DNA of 24,943 nucleotides from Physocladia obscura (Eukaryota > Chytridiomycota > Chytridiomycetes > Chytridiales > Chytriomycetaceae), in assembly GCA_027596945.1 (NCBI GenBank), contig JADGJH010000214.1, positions 1-24,943 on the forward strand. Direction: 5' to 3'. Shown piece after piece: positions 10,693 through 19,006 of this stretch; within the stretch, counting starts at the first letter, position 1; every line of letters begins with the position of its first letter. The position numbers and the translations under genes were made by a program. The notes below the pieces were generated by a model. That model was not told the DNA's origin. It saw only the letters and a program-made list of their open reading frames with translations, and did not search any database.

Positions 10693-13178
10693 TCATTCTG
10701 AAAAACAACTGGCAAGAGTTCCTAGAACCCCAAACCAAAAAGCACCAACCACAATCAACAAACAGCCAGAAATTTCCCAAACGCTTGCACGGCATCCGTC
10801 CACAATACCTTCTTGCATCCATCCAGACCCTGTACCCAGACGCAAATAGCAAACTGCTGGAATCACACCAACAATCAGAAAGCTAAATAAGCTTCCAACA
10901 AGCCCCATGAGTGTATGGAACGAAGGAAATACAATCGTTGTAAGTACAGCTAAAAAGCCTAGACCTACTCGCAATAAAACTCCCGATGCGTTGCAAAAAG
11001 GCTGAGACGCTGATTTTGGTCCTGCGAGATTTAATATTTGCTCCATTTGGTGATTCACTGGCGCCATAATAAGCGCATACTTTGTGAATGGATTAAGTGC
11101 AGTCAAAACAACAATGAACCGGGTAAGCGATGCATTGAATGTCGGAATTGCAGGAAAATTTTGTGTAATTTGTGGCAAAACGTCCTTCAATTTTATTTTA
11201 GCCAAAAAATTACAATAATTAAATTAATTTTTTAAAAAAGAAAAAAAATTAGAAACGCATACCTTTCCAAACATAATGAATCCAACTGCTGAAAAGCTTA
11301 AATAAAAGGTCCAATTCATAAAATACGCACGCTGAACGACACCGCCAAATTCTTTCTTAACTTTCAAATCTCGATAAATACCAGGAAATACAGCATGCGC
11401 ATCCAGTCCAACTACAAACAGTCCCGCAGCCAGCCACATACTCTTAACCTCCCCGAACGCGCTCGTTTCTACCGGCCACAGATTGGTTTCCGCAGGAACC
11501 CAGATACTGCCGGGAGTTGTGGGTGTGACAACACCGTCAAAGACTAAAATCAAAAAAAGCGCGGCCAACGTGAGAAGTCCGAGAACACTCCCATATGCGA
11601 GCCAACCCATTCCGCGCGGAAGCGTCGTGAGGACGAGAAGAGCCGTGACGCCGACTTTGACTGGAAGTACGTCAACCACGTCTGCTGGTACCAGTGCGAT
11701 TATGCTGTCTGCGCCGAGGAGAATCAAGCCCGTTGCGGCGGCAAACAGTTCAACCATAAAGAGGAACGATATAAATGGACGCGCGCGTGGGCCGAATGCC
11801 AGTTCTACTACGTCTGAAAGAGATGTGGGTTGGCGCGCAACCAAAGGGGACGATGCGGCTGCGCGGTGTCGATGGGGATTCAAAAGAGGGGTTTGTTCTG
11901 TCGATTCAAAACCAATCTGCGGAAATTGATTGACCATGCATTTTCCAAGAAGTTTTGCTGTGAATTGAGCAGTGAAAGCAAATATCGTCAGCATTAGAAT
12001 TCCAGGCACCCTTTGTATAAAATCGATAAGTCATTATAAATAAAAGAAAAAAAATAAATAATCTAACCATCCGGCAACATGCAAAGCGTATGGTAAAGTC
12101 AGTAATCCCACTGTATAACGAAGAGAAGGAAATAAATACAAAACAAGGTTAAAAAAAAATAAAGAAAACATAAAGAAAACATACTTCCAAGCATGACATT
12201 TGAACTATTAATTGTTGCCTGAAATGATGTCGATGTCGCCGAAGCAGATACAGCATCTTCAACTACATAATCCGAATCCCCGCTACTACCCCCTTCCTCA
12301 ACAAGAAGCCGCGAACGAACAACCCGTTCTCTACCAATACCGTTAATACTGGAACCAGATGTACGCTGTTGCGAGGCAGCAAACGTCGTGCGAGAAGACG
12401 ACGATGACGATGGTGGAATAATTGCAGGCATCACAGGTGACCCAGATGTTGACTCTGGGGCTGCTTTATTTGAAGCCATTGCAACTGCAACAGACTGCTG
12501 GTAGTTGTGGTTATTGCTGTGGGTATCGATTGCGGTAGTATTAGCGACTGTTTGCAATATTGGTGGTGGCTGATGATTTGAGGTTGCAGATGGCGGCAAC
12601 AAATCAAAATCTGTTGTTATTGGCGCTACTGCTGTTACTACTGCCGTTGCAGTCGGTGCTTGGACTTGCGGCGGGAGAGTCCAGGAGAAACTTTCGCTGA
12701 ACCAGTTAGTTGATAATGATGTTGACGTTGTAGATTGGATTGTTTGTGGTGGTGGAGACTCATGTTCGCTGGGCCAACGGCGTAGAACGTGACGTGTACC
12801 CGTAACTAAGTTTGTGCTTGACGTTTCCACGCTGTTTGTCTCTGCTTCGCCGCTGCCGTTATCAATAATGTTGTTACTGCTTCTCGATTGACGTGTAGAA
12901 AGCGCGTTCCCAATTCCGGATGCATCCAGTTCGGATATGCTCAAGCTCAAACTGCGACCACCAGCCGAGCCGCTGCGTACAGACATTCCGGAAAACGCGG
13001 AAGTAGACTTGCCTGTTGCCATCATGTTACGCTTTAGCGATTGCGAATACGAGCGCTGCTTGAAGTTGGCGGGAAATCCATCGCCTTCATCCGGTGTGGC
13101 AATAATTATTGGCGAGTGCATCTCAATCTCGCTTTCAGAACCTTCTCTTTCCACTTCTTCGTTGCTGCTGCTTGACAT
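10693..13178 (-). CDS. AVT/SLC32-like amino acid transporter (AAAP family)
   Basis: A proton-coupled amino acid carrier, likely vacuolar by analogy with yeast Avt1. Exons are 13178-12185, 12110-12068, 12010-11263 and 11184-10693, giving about 758 residues with introns of 74, 57 and 78 nt. The first 320 residues are hydrophilic, very rich in Ser/Thr with Pro and Ala runs, a long cytosolic tail as in Avt1. TM1 starts at QATINSSNVMLGMGLLTLPY and continues across both early introns into GWVPGILMLTIFAFTAQF. Further segments include FISFLFMVELFAAATGLILL, the YFMNWTFYLSFSAVGFIMFG helix, LNPFTKYALIMAPV (a conserved family signature), and three C-terminal helices ending LIVVGAFWFGVLGTL. About 11 membrane segments are expected. 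Substrate cannot be told from sequence. Its upstream side abuts the CpG-depleted tract. Confidence 0.88.
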
Positions 13179-14473
13179 TTATTTTTCAGGCACAAAGCAT
13201 GACAAATCAACAAAAAATTATTGGGCGAATGAGAAAAAGTTTCGAGGAAAAATTGAATTTGTTTTTGTTTTTTTGTTTGCAGCAGGTAATTTGTTAAAAT
13301 AGACATCAGCCATACAATATTTCACCAGTATAGAGTTTGTATGCACTGATACTGTCTATAGGTGTACTATTACCAGGGGATGACAAAGATGTAACTCAGT
13401 GAGTTTTTGGAAGTTGAAAACAATAATCACATCATGGATATTACAATACATTGCATGGCAAACTCCCTGACTGAGATCACAAACTGTTGTAAAACAAGGC
13501 AGCTGATGCTGAAGCTGGGGCTGGAGCAGGCATGGCACATGTAGTTTGCAATAACTCCATTCTATTAAATGTCTTTGTAGCATTTTGGCATTCGCATCTG
13601 CCTTTATAGGTATTTGTAGATCATTTGGGGATGGATTGCGCAAATTGCGTCTTTTTTTTTTGAGATGAAATTCTAGTTTGGTGCTAATTCCACAAACGTA
13701 TATTAAAATATTCAAGAAATTTTCTTCGAAAATTTCGCAACAGATTTTTTGAATTTTTTTTTCCTGTCTGATACATTTATTGACACAAAGAAACAGAAGG
13801 AAAAAAAAAAAAGTTATCCAATTATCAGTTTGCTTCATATGTTATAAATTGGTTGACATCTTAATTTTACTTGGGCTATTTAAGCAATGACATGAACAAT
13901 AGTATCAAGTTCCTTCACAAAAAAGCCCAGCTAAAACATCAAAGTCTTTGATCCAGTAATTAACTTATTTGTGGTGAGCACCCATGTATTAGCTGACTCA
14001 AGCCAATATTGCAACCAGCATTCTTTTACAGCTTACTGGAACCTTGCACCTGTTCCCTACTTTTCATAGTTTGTGAGAAAAAAGTTTAATGCACTATTTT
14101 CTCCATATCAACAGCACAGAATTTAGAGCCAAAAAGTCGAACATGTTGTTTGAAAGAACTCTAGGGGACTTACACAAGGTAATGTAGTCACCAGAGTTGA
14201 AGTGGAAGCGGAAGACATTTAAAAACAATCTGGGATCATGCAAAACAAGTTTTCTGCCCAATGTTCCACTTCTGAGTTTTTAAAATTTTCAAAACTCAAA
14301 TCTGAATTTTCATTTAAAATGCCAAAGCATAGAAACTGACACTGCAGCCTGTTAATTTGCCATATGTAACAAGGGGTTTTAGAAATAATTGATTTTTATT
14401 GATTTTTTTTGTTTATTTCAGAAAAAAAACAAACACTTTTTATATATTTTCCAGTGTCTTGGTGGTATCTTGG

Positions 14474-14557
14474 CTTGATTTGTCACCTGGTATCTTAAAT
14501 AAGAGGCAAATGCTCTATTTTCCAGTGCTAGTGATACCAGCGGTGTCTTCAATCAAG
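14474..14557. repeat. Imperfect inverted repeat in relic tract
   Basis: Left arm 14474-14494 (CTTGATT..CACC.TGGTATC) mirrors right arm 14533-14557 (GATACCA..GGTG..AATCAAG), with small gaps and a loop of about 38 bases. It could be a remnant terminal inverted repeat or a small foldback element. Significance is uncertain in an AT-rich decayed region. Confidence 0.4.
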
Positions 14558-15682
14558 ATTAGGTAATGGGCAAACAGGTGGCACGAATTTTCTCATTTTT
14601 TCCATGCAAATTTTCAGTTAGAGCACTTGGAAAAACTTGCCTGTCAATCCATCACTTGTGAAACATACAACATGTTGTTGCAAGTGCAAACAATTAATAT
14701 AGAGCCATTTCTACCCTTCCAGTGTCTCCTAGCATCAATTGTGAATGAGTAATAAAAATATTTCTATATTTAGACCCCATTGTGGCACTGAATACCACTT
14801 CAGCAGCTTAAACTGCTGTGTCAATAGTGTCTTTGGCCAAAACCACAACTTTATTCATCTCTTTATCATTACAATACTACCCTTGTTATCTACACAAGCC
14901 AAGGTCTCATGTATGCATAACAGATCCTGAGAGAGTCTCAATATGTATATGCTACATGGCTCAATGATAGAGAAGGCTGTTTAATAAAGCAGCTGAAAAC
15001 CATACAGAAATATTGTGTATGGTGCTTCATATGCACTATATTATCTTTACATGTCATTTCAGTGTGGTGATCACTGTAGATGGTCTCTTTCAGTTGTTAG
15101 GGTATCTCAGTTATGATTAGAACTTGAATTTTAAATCTTTAATGAAAATTTTGTATTTTAGTTCTTATTTATTGTATGATAATGGATTAATTGTATTTGG
15201 CAGTGAATTATTCCAGACTGTTGCCACTTGTCATGAAATTTCAACAGAGCCATTGATCAAGAGAAAAAAACAAACAACAAAATAATAGGGACAGAATGGC
15301 AAATGTGATGGAGGAGGGAAATGATGAAGAAGTCATGCAAGGAATCTGGAATATAGAAAAATGAAACATTAAGGGCATAGCAGTTCTCAGAAATAGCAAA
15401 TATACTGTTGATGAATCTTTAAGCAGAGATTTTTCTGTCTCAAGTTACCAGTGGCTATTTATTTCCAAGCAAATGTGAACTCAAATCAATTTTGAAATAT
15501 ATATAAAAAAACAAAAACCATCCAACTGCACCGATTCATTATGGAGAAGCTATTTCTTGTAAAACTTTTCTCCACCAAATAAAAGAAATTTTCCAGAAAT
15601 ATCCCATATTGCAATGGTCCACACTCTTTGGAAAACTGGATATTTGCTGGCATTTTGGGGATGGAGGGAAAGATAGTCATTA

Positions 15683-16310
15683 AATGTGTTTGTCCCAAAA
15701 GCATCTCAATAGAAACCTCTTACAACTGGAGTACTCAACAAGCCAATGTTTTTGAACAGCTGAGAATTTGTGGGCTACAGGTTTTGCAACTTTTCAATTG
15801 AAGAATTTGGATTAAAATGGAAAGTGCTGGAGAAATGTGCAAATGAAAGAGATGTTATGAGATTTATGAAATAAGCTCATTGGATTGGACAGCATGCATT
15901 TTAATTTTTCATTTTTCTGGATGAAGTTTCATTTGACAATAGGGGAATGTTGCAATTGTGTAGTTAACCTATAAAAGGAACCAAGCTCCTTATTTGTGGA
16001 GAATTCTCATCATTTTCTTCATTCTCAGAATCACCTTCTTCATCCACAACAATCAAAATAGTTGGAAAATAGTTTGCAGCTCTGTTTTTGGGGGAACAAT
16101 TCTTTGAAACACAGTTAAAATTAAATGCTTTTGCATTGGCAGATTATACTGATTTGTATTGATATGGTTTTGCACATCTTGAGCAAAAATATCAAAGTTT
16201 TGCTTGGTAGATTTCCAAGCTTCCTCTTAATCCATGATGACATCCAATGCAATATTGAATTTCTTCAAAAAATAGGTCAAATCTCATGCTTTAGTCTCAA
16301 CTGGTGGCTG
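15683..16310 (+). pseudogene. Decayed IS630/Tc1/mariner-superfamily (DDE_3-type) transposase
   Basis: Reading the plus strand in the frame of 15842 gives a recognisable transposase interrupted by at least five stops. Conserved blocks are FGLKWKVLEKCANERD (15806-15853), then RFMK, and FIFLDEVSFDNRGM (about 15908-15949), with the first catalytic Asp at 15920-15922. KGTKLLICGEF follows (to about 16006). Past a frame change, GRFPSFLLIHDDIQCNIEFL (about 16200-16265, frame of 16125) resembles the second-Asp block, usually MDGARIHC..I.EFL. Several substitutions look like CpG decay. KCANERD replaces the KRANERD I recall (CGT to TGT at 15836), CGEF replaces RGEF (15995), and TGA at 15761 could be a former CGA. 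The C-terminal third and terminal repeats are not recognisable. No function is expected. Assignment rests on remembered family motifs. Confidence 0.78.
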
Positions 16311-16794
16311 AAAAAATTTGCAATTTCAGGGAGTGCTGCCAATGGAACACTTTACTCTACAGTTTCTGGATTTTGAAGAAGGATCTGCACTTCTTTTCAA
16401 GATTGCTGTGTCAAGTTTTGTTGCAAAAGTTTTGTTACAGATTCATTCTTCATTGATTTGTGGGTCTTTGTTAAGAAATGGAATGGTAAAATGAAACAAC
16501 TGAAGATTGTCAGCGGCACAGTTTTTTGTGGCTGACAGGAAAATGGAAAATATTCGTGCAAAAATTTCAAGTTTGGTTTCAGAAGGGGTTTAAAAGGAAT
16601 TCTATTTTTATTTTGTGCTGTTTACAGTTTTCACTGAAACACACAAATACTTTATTATTGGTATTGTGTTTCTTAACAGTCTTGATGAGTGGGAAAAGGT
16701 TGAACATCACTGTTGCAACTCCTTGCAAACAAAATCGCAGAAAATGAAATTTCAAATCAAAAATAACAATAACATTGATCAGTGCAAAATTTTC

Positions 16795-18660
16795 TTATTT
16801 ATTACTTGTTATAAACACATCAAAGGCCAAAACTTCATGGACCTGACAAAGCCCACCTGTGGCTGCAGTAACACCAACCCAACATCCACCACTGGCATGC
16901 ACAAAACTTTTTACATCAATATTTTCAGCTTCCACAATAAGCACAAGATTGTCAGTTTCATGATCGCCCATAAATACTTGCACTGAATCGTTCCCTCCCA
17001 CCTTGTTCTTATCATTTCCCTCCTCTTTTTCTTCATTGTCGATGTTCCAAACAACCGAAACACGAATATTTTGGCCCGATGCAAGATCCATAACTCTACT
17101 TGAACAGCCATAGCTGTACATATGATGCGCGCTGTTTGGGGTGGTAGGGCCACGCGTGTGTATGCTGACATGGTTGTCGTCGGGGTCTCGGCAAGTGTCC
17201 CGCGAGGCATACATGTCAAATTCAACAGCAATGTTTGGGAATCCAGCATATCCGAGGCCAGAGCCGCCGTTGCCGAGGACTGTTGGGGAAGTTGATTGAA
17301 GAACAAGGGCAAGGCCATCAGCGCCATTAGGGCCGTGAGCGCGGAACGTAAAGTTTGTGATAATTTGTGATGAATTTTTGGTGACACTGATTGGGACCCA
17401 GAAGGCACCGCGTTTATCAGTTTCGTGCGGGGTGAGCAAGATTTTACAAGTCGGCGGAGCAAACAGGGCGGATCCGACAAGAGAGGGAGAGACAGAGTTA
17501 TTGGCCGAGTTACTGGCAGAGGCCGTGGTGGCAAGGGAAAAGACGCCATCTGATTGGCTGGGATCAGACAGGGACACGGGCAGCAGGGGCACGGCGGAGG
17601 TCTCGCCGCGGGCCAGCCGCCACTCGAGGTTGCCAGAGGAGCGGCCCTTCTTCTCGTCGGGGCGGGGCTTGCGCGGCGTGGGGTGCAGCAGGTCTTCATG
17701 CTCGAGGGCGTCGCGGGCGGCAAGCTGCAGACGCAGGGCCGGGGCGGCGTCGCGGCGCAGACGGGCGGTGATGCCGGCGACGAGGGCGGCGACGGACGCC
17801 TCGCGCGCAAGGGTGCGGCGCCGCAACACGCGCGCAAAGGCGGCCGGCGCCGGGTCCGTGTAGCGCCGCACAACGTCTGCGACGCCGTGCTCGGCCACGG
17901 CAAACACGTAGTTGAGGGCCTTGCGCCAGCCCACGGCGTACATCAGCGGCGAGTCGAACGACGACGGGCCCTCCGACGGGTCCACGTGCACCCAGCGCGC
18001 GCGCGTGTCGCACCAGAACTCGCACCACACGTGGTCCGTGTAGTCCAGCACGTAGCGCGTGTCGAAGCCCAGCGCCGCGCTGAACAGGCAGAACAGCCAC
18101 GCCCACTCGCCGCACCGCCCGCGCCGCTCCTGCATCAGCACGTGCAGCGAGTTGTAGCGCGCAAACCGCGTCACGCCGTTGCACTCCTTGCACACGTACA
18201 GCTCCACGCGCGCCGCTCCGCCCGCCCGCTCCTGGGCCGTGGGCGCGGCGTGGCGGCCGTTGCCATGCTTGGTGTTGGGCGCCCCGCACGCCGCGCAGGC
18301 CGGCGTGTCGACCCAGGCCATGTATTCGTTCTTGTACCAGTCGAGCAACGCGTCCATCAGATGGTCGGCGTACGTGAGGAGAACGGGAGTATCCGTGCCG
18401 GAGAGAGGTGGCGCGTCAGTTTGGCGCTGGTGCTCCTGTGATCGCTCCGCGCGCTCATGCAGCAACGTTACAGGAATCTGCGTCTCGAGCGCGTACAGCT
18501 GCGTATCTGCGTTCAGCGCCTCCTTGAACTGCGTAGACATCGTCGCAAGTCGTCCGCGCAAAACGTCTGGCTGTATGCGCTCGTTGCGTCTCTGTAGCGA
18601 TACCAATCGTATCGCCATCGTCGCCGCTCTTGCCTGTTGCTGCAAATCGCCATTGCTCAT
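16795..18660 (-). CDS. Peptide N-glycanase (PNGase) with C-terminal legume-type lectin domain
   Basis: PNGase removes N-glycans from misfolded glycoproteins, normally in the cytosol during ERAD. This is one 621-residue exon. The zinc site has C122/C125 (CAACG) and C157/C160 (CKEC). The transglutaminase-like core carries the triad C183 (GRCGEWA), H210 (DHVWCEF) and D227 (WVHVDPSEG), and then GWRKALNYVFAVAEHGV, a PNGase signature. A linker (about 330-400) leads to an L-type lectin fold: FTFRAHGPNGADGLALVLQ, then VEFDMY (E480, D482), DPDDNHVSIH (Asp/Asn/His metal-site residues) and GCWVGVTAATG, so the metal-binding positions look complete. No signal peptide, PUB or UBL domain is evident. The middle of the gene (about 17590-18500) is very GC- and CpG-rich, while the 3' 200 bases are CpG-poor like the adjoining relic tract. 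I do not recall this fusion as the standard architecture (animals use a PAW domain). Confidence 0.9.
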   Translation of the reverse strand: MSNGDLQQQARAATMAIRLVSLQRRNERIQPDVLRGRLATMSTQFKEALNADTQLYALETQIPVTLLHERAERSQEHQRQTDAPPLSGTDTPVLLTYADHLMDALLDWYKNEYMAWVDTPACAACGAPNTKHGNGRHAAPTAQERAGGAARVELYVCKECNGVTRFARYNSLHVLMQERRGRCGEWAWLFCLFSAALGFDTRYVLDYTDHVWCEFWCDTRARWVHVDPSEGPSSFDSPLMYAVGWRKALNYVFAVAEHGVADVVRRYTDPAPAAFARVLRRRTLAREASVAALVAGITARLRRDAAPALRLQLAARDALEHEDLLHPTPRKPRPDEKKGRSSGNLEWRLARGETSAVPLLPVSLSDPSQSDGVFSLATTASASNSANNSVSPSLVGSALFAPPTCKILLTPHETDKRGAFWVPISVTKNSSQIITNFTFRAHGPNGADGLALVLQSTSPTVLGNGGSGLGYAGFPNIAVEFDMYASRDTCRDPDDNHVSIHTRGPTTPNSAHHMYSYGCSSRVMDLASGQNIRVSVVWNIDNEEKEEGNDKNKVGGNDSVQVFMGDHETDNLVLIVEAENIDVKSFVHASGGCWVGVTAATGGLCQVHEVLAFDVFITSNK

Positions 18661-18797
18661 TTTTTTTTTTTCTTTTTAATTTCAACAATGAGAGAAAGAA
18701 GAGAATAGAAGCATAATGTGAAGCCCGTATCTGTCCGAATGGCAGTTGACCTAGCGCACATCCGGTCATTGGGAGGCTCTGCAAGAGTTTTGTTTTT

Positions 18798-18894
18798 GGA
18801 CCCTTAAAGCTGGCTCACTAACATGAGCGTGCCAGCTGGGGGCGTCCATGAGCCAGTGCAGTAAGCACCTCATTAACGCTACACCCCGAGGTCC
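18798..18894. repeat. Compact folded 97-bp element flanked by GTTTTT repeats (small transposed element or ncRNA)
   Basis: The ends are GGACC (18798-18802) and GGTCC (18890-18894), inverted. Both are flanked by GTTTTT (18792-18797 and 18895-18900), like a 6-bp target duplication. Inside, GCTGGC (18809-18814) pairs with GCCAGC (18831-18836). GGGG (18838-18841) pairs with CCCC (18884-18887), GCGT (18842-18845) with ACGC (18876-18879), ATGAG (18848-18852) with CTCAT (18869-18873), and GTGC (18856-18859) with GCAC (18865-18868). This forms a two-hairpin structure closed by the terminal stem. A T6 run after the right end could also be a Pol III stop. It matches no ncRNA family I recognise. On the minus strand the start GGGGTGTAGC is faintly tRNA-like, but there is no B box. 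A MITE/SINE-like repeat is my first guess. Confidence 0.55.
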
Positions 18895-18947
18895 GTTTTT
18901 TGAGGAGGGGAAATAGCATTTTAAATAAATGCAAGGAAAAGAGTGAG

Positions 18948-18977
18948 AAACAGACTGCCGAAATTCTCAGTCTGTTT
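18948..18977. promoter_or_regulatory. Perfect 10-bp-arm palindrome just upstream of the SMYD-like ATG
   Basis: AAACAGACTG (18948-18957) and CAGTCTGTTT (18968-18977) are exact inverted copies around a 10-base spacer, ending 29 bases before the ATG. It could be a dimeric transcription-factor site or a 5'-UTR hairpin. The symmetry is certain; the role is unknown. Confidence 0.5.
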
Positions 18978-19006
18978 TACGTTTTGAGTTGAATGTGTTT
19001 TTTTGA

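Larger units (their letters stand above)
13179..16794. other. Gene-free, CpG-depleted tract (relic repeat region)
   Basis: No intact gene is visible across 3.6 kb between the transporter start and the PNGase 3' end. Base use differs sharply from the flanks. By eye I count about eight CpG in 13861-16740 and none in 15541-16500, whereas flanking genes have several per 60 bases. TG and CA words are abundant. Long frames are absent apart from chance ORFs. The one recognisable content is a decayed DDE transposase around 15683-16310 and an imperfect hairpin at 14474-14557. The pattern matches old repeats mutated by deamination of methylated CpG. The 5' flank (13179-13300) probably holds the transporter promoter. 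Confidence 0.8.
18661..19006. promoter_or_regulatory. Divergent promoter region between PNGase and SMYD-like gene
   Basis: This 346-bp gap separates two head-to-head genes, so it must contain both promoters. It starts with a T-rich run beside the PNGase ATG. It contains a short inverted repeat TGACC/GGTCA (18747-18768), the folded 97-bp element at 18798-18894, and a 10-bp-arm palindrome at 18948-18977. No TATA box is obvious. Confidence 0.6.

Noticed and set aside
13356..13838. 160-residue minus-strand open frame
   Set aside because: Low-complexity and hydrophobic start, no recognisable motif, and mostly inside the relic tract; likely chance.
14957..15030. tRNA-like A box (TGGCTCAATGATAGAG) followed by a small hairpin
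   Set aside because: No matching acceptor stem and no T-loop B box. At best it is a decayed tRNA-derived relic, not a gene.
15486..15704. 72-residue minus-strand frame in the relic tract
   Set aside because: It overlaps the start of the plus-strand transposase ghost and shows no family motif.
17554..18441. 295-residue plus-strand and 197-residue minus-strand frames overlapping PNGase
   Set aside because: Both are Arg/Ala/Val-rich artefacts of the GC-rich PNGase exon, without domains; the PNGase frame explains the region.
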